A stretch of DNA of 64,000 nt from Enterobacter sp. Bisph1. GTDB lineage: Bacteria > Pseudomonadota > Gammaproteobacteria > Enterobacterales > Enterobacteriaceae. The DNA lies in the NCBI RefSeq assembly GCF_000814905.1, contig NZ_JXAG01000036.1:162-64161 (forward strand). Direction: 5' to 3'. The notes under the pieces were generated by a model. That model made no database searches. It was not told the origin of the DNA and saw only the letters and a list, made by a program, of their open reading frames with translations. The position numbers and the translations under genes were made by a program. Below, one piece after another: positions 1-8,336 of the stretch (positions within the stretch are counted from its first letter, which is position 1; the number at the start of each line of letters is the position of its first letter).

Positions 1-58
1 CGTAGCGCCGATGGTAGTGTGGGGTCTCCCCATGCGAGAGTAGGGAACTGCCAGGCAT
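1..58 (+). rRNA. rrf: 5S ribosomal RNA, 3' part (truncated by window edge)
   Basis: The first 58 bases match the second half of enterobacterial 5S rRNA, from the CGTAGCGCCGATGG segment to the terminal CTGCCAGGCAT. The 5' half lies outside the window. 5S rRNA is part of the 50S subunit central protuberance. The neighbouring yhdWXYZ genes place it at the distal end of the operon equivalent to E. coli rrnD. K-12 carries thrV and a second 5S at this end. Here a terminator follows the 5S directly and no tRNA is seen. Confidence 0.97.
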
Positions 59-65
59 CAAATAA

Positions 66-104
66 AGCAAAAGGCCCAGTCGAAAGACTGGGCCTTTTGC
101 TTTT
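66..104 (+). terminator. rRNA operon intrinsic terminator
   Basis: A 16-bp stem (AGCAAAAGGCCCAGTC paired with GACTGGGCCTTTTGCT) encloses a GAAA loop and runs into TTTT. It lies 8 bases after the 5S end and is a typical rrn terminator. Confidence 0.93.
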
Positions 105-212
105 CTACTCTCCAGCAATACAAACCACCGGTAACGTACGTGCACATTCACTAGCGGTAATTCGCCACCTAAAAGTCAAAAACCTTAAAAGACAAAGCAG
201 TAACAAAAGCGA

Positions 213-240
213 TAAAAAAAGCCACTCCGAAGAGTGGCCC
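213..240 (-). terminator. terminator of the yhdWXYZ operon
   Basis: On the minus strand GGCCACTC-TTCG-GAGTGGC is followed by a run of seven T. It lies 17 bases after the yhdZ stop and faces the rRNA terminator. Confidence 0.9.
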
Positions 241-256
241 TGAATAGCGTTAAGGA

Positions 257-1015
257 TCAATGAATAACCTGAGAGAGAAATGCGCGGGTACGTTCTGATT
301 TCGGGTGCGCAAAGAACTCATCCGGCGCGGCCTGCTCAACGATTTCACCGCGATCCATAAAGATCACCCGGTCGGCAACGGTGCGTGCGAAACCCATTTC
401 GTGGGTAACGCAGAGCATGGTCATCCCGGACTGCGCAAGGCCGATCATGGTATCCAGCACCTCTTTCACCATCTCCGGATCCAGCGCTGACGTTGGCTCA
501 TCAAATAACATGATCTTCGGTTTCATACACAGTGAACGGGCGATCGCCACACGCTGCTGCTGACCACCGGAGATTTGTCCGGGAAACTTATGGGCATGTT
601 CGGCAATGCGCACACGCTCAAGATAGTGCATCGCCAGCGCTTCAGCCTCCTTCTTCGGCATCTTGCGTACCCAGATCGGGGCCAGCGTACAGTTTTGCAA
701 AACCGTCAGATGGGGGAACAAGTTGAAATGCTGGAACACCATTCCCACTTCCTGACGGATCTTTTCGATATTGCGGATATCTTCGTTAAGCTCAATTCCA
801 TCAACGACAATCCGCCCCTGCTGATGCTCTTCGAGATGATTAATACAGCGGATGGTTGTCGATTTTCCGGAGCCGGATGGCCCGCAAAGCACGATACGTT
901 CGCCCTGTTTCACATCAAGGTTAATATCCTTCAGGACATGAAACTGCCCGTACCACTTGTTCACATTTTCGAGCGTAATCATCGCGTCGCCAGTTTGCAT
1001 AGTTGTATTACTCAT
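257..1015 (-). CDS. yhdZ: polar amino acid ABC transporter ATP-binding subunit (AapP/YhdZ)
   Basis: Cytoplasmic ATPase that powers uptake of polar amino acids through the YhdX-YhdY channel. The 252 residues carry Walker [10 protein letters not shown] at about 45-53, the Q-loop in [10 protein letters not shown], the signature ISGGQQQR at about 148-155, Walker B IMLFDEP at about 168-174 and the switch histidine in VTHEMGF (about 205). It is the last gene of a four-gene operon, starts 8 bases after yhdY and is followed by a terminator. The family is that of Rhizobium AapP and GlnQ. The substrate cannot be read from this subunit. Confidence 0.95.
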   Translation of the reverse strand: MSNTTMQTGDAMITLENVNKWYGQFHVLKDINLDVKQGERIVLCGPSGSGKSTTIRCINHLEEHQQGRIVVDGIELNEDIRNIEKIRQEVGMVFQHFNLFPHLTVLQNCTLAPIWVRKMPKKEAEALAMHYLERVRIAEHAHKFPGQISGGQQQRVAIARSLCMKPKIMLFDEPTSALDPEMVKEVLDTMIGLAQSGMTMLCVTHEMGFARTVADRVIFMDRGEIVEQAAPDEFFAHPKSERTRAFLSQVIH

Positions 1016-1023
1016 GGGGATCC

Positions 1024-2127
1024 TCAGTGCGGTGTACGCCCGGTGTTAAAGCGCTTCTCCAGATGCTGGCTATAGCGCGACATGCTAAAACAGAATATCC
1101 AGTAAATTAAAGCAGCGAAAACATAGCCTTCCGTAGACATGCCAAGCCATGCGGGATCGACCGTGGCCTGCTGCACGCTGCTGAAAAGATCAAACAGGCC
1201 GATAATGATCACAAGGCTGGTGTCTTTAAACAGAGCAATAATGGTATTCACCAGCCCCGGGATCACCATCTTCAATGCCTGGGGTAAGATCACCAGACCT
1301 TGAGTTTTCCAGTACCCCAGCGCCAATGATTCTGCCGCTTCATATTGCCCCTTCGGTAGCGCCTGCAAGCCGCCACGAACTACTTCAGCAACGTAGGCCG
1401 ACTGGAACAAAATTACCCCAACCAGCGCACGAATCAGCTTATCGATGCTGGTCCCTTCCGACATAAACAGCGGCAGCATTACCGACGACATAAACAGGAC
1501 GGTAATCAGCGGGACACCGCGCCAGAATTCGATGAAAATCACCGATAACACGCGAACCACCGGCATTTTCGACCGTCGGCCCAGTGCCAGCAAAATCCCC
1601 AGCGGCAGCGCACCGGCAATACCCACCGAGGCAATAATTAACGTCAGCGTTAAACCGCCCCACTGACGGGTTTCAACACGTTCCAGCCCAAGAAACCCGC
1701 CAAACAGTAACCACCACACCACAATCGGGTAGATCACAGCCCAACAGGCAATGTAACGCCCGCGGCGCGGCAACCCTTTCCAGAACATCGGAACGATAGA
1801 AAGCAGACCTATAATCAGCGCCAGATTAATGCGCCAGCGCTGATCGTGCGGGTAAAGGCCATACATAAACTGGCCAAAACGTTCGTGGATAAATACCCAG
1901 CAGGCACCGGCTTTTGTACAATCGGCGCGGGTAGAACCTACCCAGTTCGCCTGGAATAGCGTCCAGTCGAGCAGCGGCGGTAGCAGTTCGTACATCAGCC
2001 ACAGGCTAAACAGGGTTAGCAGCGAGTTTGACCAACTGGAAAACAGGTTTTTTCGTACCCAAAGCACGGCGCCATTGCTGCCTGCAGGCGTTGGGCGCGT
2101 GGCGGGAGACAGAATCGCTTTTGTCAT
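1024..2127 (-). CDS. yhdY: polar amino acid ABC transporter permease (AapM/YhdY)
   Basis: Inner-membrane permease of the His/Glu/Gln family. The 367 residues have an N-terminal hydrophobic segment, a long loop rich in Trp and charged residues, and a C-terminal domain of about five membrane segments. The coupling loop [20 protein letters not shown], which docks on the ATPase, is present. The size and N-terminal extension are usual for AapM and longer than the roughly 220 residues of GlnP-type permeases. It starts 9 bases after the yhdX stop and precedes yhdZ by 8 bases, so translation is probably coupled. Confidence 0.94.
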   Translation of the reverse strand: MTKAILSPATRPTPAGSNGAVLWVRKNLFSSWSNSLLTLFSLWLMYELLPPLLDWTLFQANWVGSTRADCTKAGACWVFIHERFGQFMYGLYPHDQRWRINLALIIGLLSIVPMFWKGLPRRGRYIACWAVIYPIVVWWLLFGGFLGLERVETRQWGGLTLTLIIASVGIAGALPLGILLALGRRSKMPVVRVLSVIFIEFWRGVPLITVLFMSSVMLPLFMSEGTSIDKLIRALVGVILFQSAYVAEVVRGGLQALPKGQYEAAESLALGYWKTQGLVILPQALKMVIPGLVNTIIALFKDTSLVIIIGLFDLFSSVQQATVDPAWLGMSTEGYVFAALIYWIFCFSMSRYSQHLEKRFNTGRTPH

Positions 2128-2136
2128 CAGAGTTCC

Positions 2137-3318
2137 TTAGCGCTCAACCAGGGCAATACGGCGGTTATAGATGTTCATCAGCAGCGAAATAGAGAGGCTG
2201 ATCAGCAAGTAAACCGACATAGTAATAGCGATAGTCTCAATTGCCTGGCCGGTCTGATTAAGCACCGTCCCGGCAAATAGCGACACCATATCCGGGTAAC
2301 CAATCGCTGCTGCCAGCGACGAGTTTTTGGCGATATTTAAATACTGGCTGGTTAAGGGCGGAATAATCACTCGCAGCGCCTGGGGGATAATGACCTGTCG
2401 CAGCGTGACGGGATGAGGCAGGCCAAGAGATCGCGCGGCCTCATGTTGACCATAGGGCACCGACTGAATACCTGAACGGATAATCTCGGCAATAAACGCG
2501 GACGTGTAGACCGACAGGGCAAGCGTGAGCGCGGCAAGTTCAGGGATCAGCACCATTCCGCCCTGGAAGTTGAAACCGCGTAAATGTGGAATCTCCCAGT
2601 GCAGCGCTGCACCAAATATCCAGTGCGCCAGCAAGGGTAAGCCAATAATCAGCCCGAGGGCGGCAGGCCATGTACGGCGCAGCTGACCGGTTTTCATCTG
2701 GTGGGCTTTATTAAAGCGAAACAGACCGATGATAGTCACCACAGCGACAACGATCGCCCCGACAAACGCCAGCGCGCCTTCGCCCATTTGCGGGGAGGGG
2801 ATATACAATCCGCGGTTACTCAAAAACACCAGTTCCATTGCGCTAACGGCCTGGCGAGGGCCCGGCAGGTTGCGCAGCACAGCAAAATACCAGAAGAAAA
2901 TCTGTAGCAGCGGCGGGATATTACGAAACGTTTCGATATAGATAGTCGATAACTTCCGCAGCAGCCAGTTTTCCGATAGCCGTGCAAGCCCAAGAAAAAA
3001 CCCCAGGAAGGAGGCGAATACAATACACAGCGCAGAAACCAGCAGGGTATTGAGCAAGCCAACAACGAACACGCGACCGTACGTGTCGCCTTGCTCATAA
3101 TCAATCAGATGTTGAACAATGCCGAAACCTGCCGCGCGATCGAGAAAGGCAAAGCCGGAGGTAATTCCACGGTTGTTCAGGTTAGTAATCGTATTGTGTA
3201 TCAAATAAATCGCGACGACGACCACGGCGATAATCGCAATTATTTGAAACAGCCAGGCACGAACCGCAGGGTTAGAAAGGGAGAGCGAGCCTTTCACGGT
3301 TGGGCGGCGATGGGACAT
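2137..3318 (-). CDS. yhdX: polar amino acid ABC transporter permease (AapQ/YhdX)
   Basis: Second permease, which heterodimerises with YhdY. I place the start at the ATG at 3318 (MSHRRPTVKG), with GAGG nine bases upstream. An upstream in-frame ATG at 3363 has no comparable site and adds 15 residues that YhdX proteins lack. The protein then has 393 residues, an N-terminal membrane segment, a periplasmic stretch and a C-terminal permease domain with the coupling loop QHEAARSLGLPHPVTLRQVI. It lies between yhdW and yhdY in the same operon. Confidence 0.93.
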   Translation of the reverse strand: MSHRRPTVKGSLSLSNPAVRAWLFQIIAIIAVVVVAIYLIHNTITNLNNRGITSGFAFLDRAAGFGIVQHLIDYEQGDTYGRVFVVGLLNTLLVSALCIVFASFLGFFLGLARLSENWLLRKLSTIYIETFRNIPPLLQIFFWYFAVLRNLPGPRQAVSAMELVFLSNRGLYIPSPQMGEGALAFVGAIVVAVVTIIGLFRFNKAHQMKTGQLRRTWPAALGLIIGLPLLAHWIFGAALHWEIPHLRGFNFQGGMVLIPELAALTLALSVYTSAFIAEIIRSGIQSVPYGQHEAARSLGLPHPVTLRQVIIPQALRVIIPPLTSQYLNIAKNSSLAAAIGYPDMVSLFAGTVLNQTGQAIETIAITMSVYLLISLSISLLMNIYNRRIALVER

Positions 3319-3391
3319 AGAGAAAACCTCAGTAACCAGGACTCTGGGCTGGGCGCTACACACGCGTAGCGCCCGTTACAGCACTTACGGA

Positions 3392-4417
3392 TTAGCGCAC
3401 TGGCGGAGCGTATTGAATGCCGCCGTTATTCCAGAGATTATTCTGGCCGCGCTTAATTTTCAGCGGGCTTTCTGAACCGACGTTGCGTTCAAAAATTTCT
3501 GAATAGTTACCGACTTTCTTAATGATGTTATAAGCCCATTTATTATCGAGTTTCAGATCTTTACCAAAATCACCCTCTTTACCTAACAAATGTGCCATAT
3601 CCGGTGTAGCAGGATTTGCGGCTTTCTCGTCGACGTTCTTCGAATTAACGCCCATCTCTTCGGCGTTCAGCATGGCAAACAGCGTCCAGCGAACAATCGA
3701 GAACCACTCTTCATCGCCACGGCGAACTACCGGGCCCAGCGGCTCTTTCGAGATCACTTCCGGCAGCACAATCCACTCAGCCGGATTACTCAACTTGATA
3801 CGCAGCGCATACAGCTGCGACTGGTCAGAAGCGAGGGTATCGCAACGCCCGGATTCCAGCGCTTTTGCAGACTCATCGGAACGGTCAAATGTCACCGGGG
3901 TATATTTCATGTTGTTGGATTTGAAGTAATCCGCCACGTTTAGCTCGGTATCGGTACCCGCCTGAATACAGACGGTTGCGCCGTCCAGCTCTTTCGCGCT
4001 TTTCAGGCCCGCTTTGTTATGTGTCAGGAAGCCGATGCCGTCGTAATAGGTTACGCCGGTGAATGACAGGCCCATACCGCCGTCACGGGAAGAGGTCCAG
4101 GTGGTGTTGCGGGAAAGCATATCCACTTCGCCAGACTGCAGCGCGGTGAAACGCTCTTTGGCGGTAAGCGGGGTATATTTTACTTTCGTGTCGTCACCAA
4201 ATACGGCGGCGGCAACACCACGGCATACATCCACGTCAATACCGGTGAATTTACCGTTCGCGTCCGCGTAGGAAAAGCCAGGCAGGCCGTCGCTGATACC
4301 GCATTGTACGAAACCTTTCTTTTTAACGGCATCCAGCGTTGTTCCCGCATGCGCCTGGTTTGCGACAGCAAACAGTACGCCGGCAGCGGCCAGGCTGGCG
4401 ATCATCATCTTTTTCAT
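3392..4417 (-). CDS. yhdW: polar amino acid ABC transporter periplasmic binding protein (AapJ/YhdW)
   Basis: Solute-binding protein that delivers amino acids to YhdX-YhdY-YhdZ. The 341 residues open with a Sec signal peptide (MKKMMIASLAAAGVLFAVA) and probable cleavage after AHA at residue 24. The family-3 fold follows, including GIDVDVCRGVAAAVFGD near the N-terminus of the mature protein. The gene is intact here, whereas in E. coli K-12 yhdW is annotated as damaged. It is first in the operon and sits about 78 bases behind the predicted sigma-54 start site. Family knowledge suggests a broad range of polar amino acids. Specificity is not visible. Confidence 0.95.
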   Translation of the reverse strand: MKKMMIASLAAAGVLFAVANQAHAGTTLDAVKKKGFVQCGISDGLPGFSYADANGKFTGIDVDVCRGVAAAVFGDDTKVKYTPLTAKERFTALQSGEVDMLSRNTTWTSSRDGGMGLSFTGVTYYDGIGFLTHNKAGLKSAKELDGATVCIQAGTDTELNVADYFKSNNMKYTPVTFDRSDESAKALESGRCDTLASDQSQLYALRIKLSNPAEWIVLPEVISKEPLGPVVRRGDEEWFSIVRWTLFAMLNAEEMGVNSKNVDEKAANPATPDMAHLLGKEGDFGKDLKLDNKWAYNIIKKVGNYSEIFERNVGSESPLKIKRGQNNLWNNGGIQYAPPVR

Positions 4418-4506
4418 AATGCATCCTGTGTGGCGAAAATTTATCGTTATAGAAGGCGTTCGGGAAACGCCTGAACCTGTCTGTGGCGATGGCCATACTC
4501 TTTAAA

Positions 4507-4521
4507 GCAAAGGGAGTGCCA
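4507..4521 (-). promoter_or_regulatory. sigma-54 promoter of yhdWXYZ
   Basis: The minus strand reads TGGCACTCCCTTTGC, an essentially perfect -24/-12 element: GG at 4520-4519, GC at 4508-4507, correct spacing. It predicts transcription from about 4495, 78 bases before the yhdW ATG. In E. coli this operon is reported in the NtrC regulon, which fits. Confidence 0.9.
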
Positions 4522-4593
4522 GTTTTGCGCATGGCTATATTTGGCAGCCGGCGGCGCAATATTCAGAGTGTAGACAGGAAAAAATAAAACCAT

Positions 4594-4610
4594 TGCCCCT
4601 TGTTGGTGCA
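4594..4610 (-). promoter_or_regulatory. NtrC-type activator site
   Basis: TGCCCCTTGTTGGTGCA matches the 17-bp NtrC dyad (TGCACYA-N3-TGGTGCA) with one good and one partial half-site. It is centred about 107 bases upstream of the predicted sigma-54 start, the usual position for an NtrC enhancer. Confidence 0.75.
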
Positions 4611-4621
4611 AAAATACAACC

Positions 4622-4640
4622 TGCGCCACAAAATGGAGCA
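4622..4640 (-). promoter_or_regulatory. second, wider NtrC-like dyad
   Basis: TGCGCCACAAAATGGAGCA has half-sites like those of NtrC, but the dyad is 19 bp, two bases wider than usual. It is centred about 29 bp (near three helical turns) from the first site, as expected for cooperative dimers. Function is inferred only. Confidence 0.45.
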
Positions 4641-4718
4641 AAAAGATCGCCGCCATGACGTCGTTTAATCAATAAGTTGCCGCCGTGAATATAAGCAATA
4701 TATTGAACGCGATAACAT

Positions 4719-4734
4719 TGTGAAATGGGTCACG
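4719..4734. promoter_or_regulatory. CRP-like site
   Basis: TGTGA-AATGGG-TCACG matches the CRP dyad TGTGA-N6-TCACA in nine of ten core positions. It lies about 230 bases upstream of the predicted yhdW start site and 159 bases past the yhdV stop. Its target is unclear. Confidence 0.5.
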
Positions 4735-4857
4735 CAATAAAACGGAAGTGTTAAAATGAAGAGCGTCAAAAGAAGGATAAAACGTGTTTATTTTTAATTT
4801 TGCCCGTCTGCAGGGCCAAAATTTTACTTATGCTAAATTCACTGCACTTTAATAAAG

Positions 4858-4886
4858 CAAAAGCGCGGCGAACCGCGCTTTTAAAA
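4858..4886 (-). terminator. terminator of yhdV
   Basis: On the minus strand AAAAGCGCGG-TTC-GCCGCGCTTTT forms a strong hairpin with an A-run before and a T-run after. It lies 8-36 bases after the yhdV stop. Confidence 0.85.
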
Positions 4887-4893
4887 CGCTTCG

Positions 4894-5115
4894 CTATTTG
4901 GTCAGCGCGACAATACCCAGCGTCAGACCGGCCAACGCCGCTGCGCCGCCGGCAATAGCACCCGCAGTTTCCCAGTTATCCTGAGTCGTGCCTTTCATGC
5001 AGGTATTGGTATGTACCAGCCGACCCTGATCATCGTATACCGGGACACAAGGAGAATCGTGGGCACAACCGGCAAGAAAAGCCGAAAGCAATACTACGGA
5101 CATGAACTTATTCAT
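4894..5115 (-). CDS. yhdV: small lipoprotein YhdV
   Basis: A 73-residue predicted outer-membrane lipoprotein. The signal peptide MNKFMSVVLLSAFLAGC ends in a lipobox (LAGC, Cys17). The sequence SPCVPVYDDQGRLVHTNTC is nearly identical to E. coli YhdV. A Gly/Ala-rich hydrophobic C-terminus (AIAGGAAALAGLTLGIVALTK) could be a second membrane segment. AGG lies eight bases before the ATG. In K-12 the gene sits between acrF and yhdW. Here acrEF is absent and an MHYT-GGDEF-EAL gene is upstream. Its function is unknown. Confidence 0.92.
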   Translation of the reverse strand: MNKFMSVVLLSAFLAGCAHDSPCVPVYDDQGRLVHTNTCMKGTTQDNWETAGAIAGGAAALAGLTLGIVALTK

Positions 5116-5406
5116 ACTCTTACCTCGAAATAATAACGATCCCCGATATCAATAATGGCGATAGCTGGTCAGAATCGATAGGCGATATTTTATCATTCGC
5201 CGTCAGGGTTTCTTGCGGTGAATAATCTCAAAGTATGTGGTTTGTAAAAATGATGGAGATAAGGCAACTACACAGGATAGAAAATGCAGAAAAGATGGAG
5301 AGTAAAATAAAAAACGGCGGGCCCATTTACTAAGCCATTGATTAAATGAAAAAGTCTGTGATGATTATTTTTACAAGAATAATCTTATTTATCTCCGGGG
5401 TAAACT
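5116..5406. other. intergenic stretch upstream of yhdV
   Basis: AT-rich, with many stops in all frames. It must contain the yhdV promoter, but I cannot assign -35/-10 boxes with confidence. No remnant of acrS-acrEF is recognisable. Confidence 0.5.
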
Positions 5407-5430
5407 AAAAGCGTCCGTAGACGCTTTATT
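5407..5430 (-). terminator. terminator of the MHYT-GGDEF-EAL gene
   Basis: On the minus strand AAGCGTC-TACG-GACGCTTTT is a compact hairpin with a T-tract, 15 bases after the stop codon. Confidence 0.82.
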
Positions 5431-5444
5431 TACATGTTTATTCT

Positions 5445-7523
5445 TCAGGGAAGAGGCTCAGAAACCGCCAGACTTTCTCCATAAGCGGTAATAGACTCTG
5501 CGCTTACCGGTTTGCCAAGCAGATATCCCTGAAGCGTATTACAGCCCAGCTCGGTGAGAAACGTTTGTTGTTCCACGGTTTCTACGCCTTCCGCCACCAC
5601 TTTCAGATTCAGCGTTTTTGCCAGCGCTACAATAGCCGACACAATGGTGGCATCTTCGCCCTCTTTACTCAATTCCCGGACAAAGGCGCGATCGATCTTT
5701 AACTCGCAGGCCGGTAGGCGTTTCAGGTAGAGCAGACTGGAGTAGCCGGTACCAAAATCATCAATCGAAGCCTGCACGCCCGCATTCGTTAGCTGTGTCA
5801 GCACGCGCACGCTCTCATCAGGATTGTTCATTGCGGTGGTTTCCGTCACTTCCAGAATCAAATTTTGCGGCGGCACGTCATGTTTTTTCAGCGCCTGAAG
5901 AATCGTTTGCACCAACGAACTCTGTTCAAACTGCAGGGTAGAAAGATTGACCGCAATTGACCACTCAAGATAGCCCATGCTGCGCCAGACGCTGAGCTGG
6001 CGGCAGGCTTCATCCACCACCCAATTCCCCAGCGGCACAATCAGGCCGGTTTTCTCCGCCAGCGGTAGAAAAACATCCGGCGATAACACACCTTTCGAAG
6101 GATGATGCCAGCGAAGCAGCGCTTCAAAGCCGATAACCGGTCCCGACGGCGCGTTAAATTTGGGCTGGTAGACCAGCCGGAACTCCTGGCGCTCCAGCGC
6201 CATCCATAAGTCGTTCAGCAGCTGTAGCTGGGTTTGCGCCAGCGCGTTCATTGATGGCTGAAAGAAGTGATAACCGTTACGACCCATATGTTTGGTGTGG
6301 TACATCGCCGCATCGGCATTGAACATCATTTCGCGCTCGTTCTTGCCATCGTGGGGATAGATAGCAATACCGACGCTCAACGTCACCATTACGTCATAGG
6401 GATCGATAGTGAAGGGTTTATCAATTGCCCGCACCAGCGAACTGGCAAGGGTCGCCGCTTCGTCCGGTGCGCTGATTTCTGCCAGCAGGACGAACTCATC
6501 CCCGCCAATGCGCGCTAAGGTATATTGCCCTTTTAATTTCTGCGTCAAACGTTCGGTGACGGCGACCAACAACTTATCGCCGACATCGTGGCCCCAGGCG
6601 TCATTAACCGTCTTGAAGCCATCCAGGTCCATAAACATCAGCGCAAAGTAGCTTCCTTCGCGGTTAGCTTTATTAATGGCCTGTTCAAGGCGATCTTCCA
6701 GCAAGACGCGGTTTGGCAAGCGCGTTAACGTATCGTGTAAAGCCAGCCGCGCCAGTTCGCGGTTCGCCGCCGCCAGAGACGTTGCCAGCAGCGAAGTTTG
6801 TGCCTGCAGGCGCGCATCAAACATCGAGACCAGTAACGTAATGCCCAGCACCGAAAAGGCCATCATGCCAACCAGCACCGCCAGCCAATTATTGTTAAAG
6901 CCGTTGTGGCCTGTTAGATGCTGGTGGGGGATATGGGCCGCCATCATGCCGGTATAGTGCATGCCGGCAATAGCCAAACCCATTAATATCGCGGCGCCAA
7001 AGCGTCTAAACGCCACTTCGGTGGCTTGATGACGCAGACGGAAAGTGAGCCACAGTGCGGCAAAGGAGGCAACCAGCGCAATCACTACCGACAAAGCGAC
7101 CCAGTAGAGATCCCACACAACCGATGGCGAGACCTGAAGCGCCGCCATCCCGGTATAGTGCATCGCGGTAATGCCCAATCCCATCACCACCGCGCCCGGT
7201 ATCAGCCGCCGCAGATGTAAAGAGGGGGCGCTGACCAGCCAAAGCGCGAACAGCGACGAGCCGATAGCGATAGCCAATGAAAGTGCGGTGAGCAGCGGTT
7301 CGTAGCGCATGTTCATTGACATGTTCATCGCCAGCATGCCGATGAAGTGCATCGCCCAAATGCCGATACCCATCGCGACGCCGCCGCCGCTAAGCCAGAT
7401 CCATGATGAGACGCCGCTATTGGTGGAAACACGGCCTGCCATATTCAGGGCAGTATAAGAAGCCAGAATGGCTACAACAAAAGAAACAACGACAAGGATA
7501 TAGTCGTATTGGCTATCCAGCAT
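5445..7523 (-). CDS. membrane MHYT sensor with GGDEF and EAL domains (cyclic-di-GMP turnover)
   Basis: The 692 residues begin with an integral-membrane MHYT domain of about seven segments. It carries three repeats: MHFIGM (58-63), MHYTGM (121-126) and MHYTGM (188-193). MHYT domains are proposed to bind copper and sense a diatomic gas. A GGDEF domain follows with an intact GGDEF motif (340-344), then an EAL domain with EALLRWHHP (467 on) and the DDFGTGYSSL loop. The residues at the inhibitory-site position (331-334) are KGQY, not RxxD, so product inhibition through that site is unlikely. Both catalytic motifs look intact, so direction of activity is open. The gene stands alone with its own terminator and lacks a strong Shine-Dalgarno. 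K-12 has acrS-acrEF here. Confidence 0.93.
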   Translation of the reverse strand: MLDSQYDYILVVVSFVVAILASYTALNMAGRVSTNSGVSSWIWLSGGGVAMGIGIWAMHFIGMLAMNMSMNMRYEPLLTALSLAIAIGSSLFALWLVSAPSLHLRRLIPGAVVMGLGITAMHYTGMAALQVSPSVVWDLYWVALSVVIALVASFAALWLTFRLRHQATEVAFRRFGAAILMGLAIAGMHYTGMMAAHIPHQHLTGHNGFNNNWLAVLVGMMAFSVLGITLLVSMFDARLQAQTSLLATSLAAANRELARLALHDTLTRLPNRVLLEDRLEQAINKANREGSYFALMFMDLDGFKTVNDAWGHDVGDKLLVAVTERLTQKLKGQYTLARIGGDEFVLLAEISAPDEAATLASSLVRAIDKPFTIDPYDVMVTLSVGIAIYPHDGKNEREMMFNADAAMYHTKHMGRNGYHFFQPSMNALAQTQLQLLNDLWMALERQEFRLVYQPKFNAPSGPVIGFEALLRWHHPSKGVLSPDVFLPLAEKTGLIVPLGNWVVDEACRQLSVWRSMGYLEWSIAVNLSTLQFEQSSLVQTILQALKKHDVPPQNLILEVTETTAMNNPDESVRVLTQLTNAGVQASIDDFGTGYSSLLYLKRLPACELKIDRAFVRELSKEGEDATIVSAIVALAKTLNLKVVAEGVETVEQQTFLTELGCNTLQGYLLGKPVSAESITAYGESLAVSEPLP

Positions 7524-7688
7524 GGTGTCATCAACTCATTCACTTAGGGCGTTACGCATTGCTACGATCGGACTGGCGAAAAGGGCTGAGACATTAGCAT
7601 CGAATGAAGATGGCTCAAAATGATTTAAATCCCCGCTATATCGAGGGTGATAGCTGCGATTTCGCGATTTTTCGCGACAAGCAATCAC

Positions 7689-7850
7689 TTACAGGACATC
7701 GCAGTTAACTAATTTGAGCGGATTTACGGAATCCATATTGCGGCATTTATCGATTTCGGTAGTGAGATACTCAATCCAGAACATGATTAAGCTATCCAGC
7801 ATCAGAACCGACAGGGCAAAAGCGACCAGCCACCAATATTTTCGAATCAT
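7689..7850 (-). CDS. yhdU: small membrane protein YhdU
   Basis: A 53-residue reading frame beginning MIRKYWWLVAFALSV, with one membrane segment (about 6-26) and a polar tail containing two cysteines (ending KLVNCDVL). It matches E. coli YhdU closely and occupies the expected place between fis and yhdV. GGGAG lies eight bases before the ATG. The function is unknown. Conservation and the ribosome-binding site argue that it is translated. Confidence 0.88.
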   Translation of the reverse strand: MIRKYWWLVAFALSVLMLDSLIMFWIEYLTTEIDKCRNMDSVNPLKLVNCDVL

Positions 7851-7952
7851 TCCGTATCTCCCTTACTTGCAACCATTTGTTGGAAATATACACGAAACCG
7901 TTTCTCTTAAAAGTCAGGGAAAGGGAGGGTTTTTAGCGTCATTTCCGGCAAT

Positions 7953-7990
7953 AAAAAAGGCGCTTTCCCATGCCGGTTAGCGCCTTTTTA
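7953..7990 (-). terminator. terminator of dusB-fis
   Basis: AAAAAGGCGCT and AGCGCCTTTTT arms flank a 14-base loop, 25 bases after the fis stop on the minus strand. The A/T runs on both sides make it potentially bidirectional. Confidence 0.87.
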
Positions 7991-8014
7991 TCAATACAAC
8001 TCACCGATTCAAAA

Positions 8015-8311
8015 TCAGTTCATGCCGTATTTTTTCAGTTTTTTACGCAGCGTACCGCGGTTGATGCCCATCATCAGCGCCGCGCGGGTCTGATTACCAC
8101 GGGTGTATTGCATCACCATGTCCAACAGTGGCTGTTCTACTTCAGCCAGTACCAGCTCATACAGGTCATTAACATCCTGACCGTTCAGTTGAGCAAAATA
8201 GTTCTTCAGTGCCTGTTTTACCGAGTCACGGAGCGGTTTTTGGGTTACCTGATCCTGAGAGTTAACGGTAGAAACGGTCAGTACGTCAGAATTTACGCGT
8301 TGTTCGAACAT
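8015..8311 (-). CDS. fis: DNA-binding protein Fis
   Basis: Nucleoid-associated factor that bends DNA, activates rRNA promoters and assists site-specific inversion and excision. The 98-residue sequence appears identical to E. coli Fis. The N-terminal beta-hairpin region ([19 protein letters not shown]) contacts recombinases. The C-terminal helix-turn-helix is [20 protein letters not shown]. It is the second gene of the dusB-fis operon, 25 bases after dusB, and is followed by a terminator. Expression depends on the growth-rate-controlled promoter upstream of dusB. Confidence 0.99.
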
Positions 8312-8336
8312 AGTTCTGTCAGCTCTTTATTTCTGT

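Larger units (their letters stand above)
4418..4893. other. 476-base control region between yhdW and yhdV
   Basis: No gene is supported here. The stretch holds the sigma-54 promoter (4507-4521), the NtrC-like sites (4594-4640), the CRP-like site (4719-4734) and the yhdV terminator (4858-4886). The rest, about 4640-4860, is AT-rich with no further motif I can defend. Confidence 0.7.

Noticed and set aside
19-243. 74-codon plus-strand frame
   Set aside because: It begins inside the 5S rRNA and passes through two terminators.
59-256. Possible tRNA or second 5S after the rRNA operon, as in E. coli rrnD
   Set aside because: Nothing with tRNA arms or a 5S match is present; only two terminators.
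4323-4656. Minus-strand frames upstream of yhdW
   Set aside because: They span the sigma-54 promoter and NtrC sites and overlap the yhdW start in another frame. No homology is recognised.
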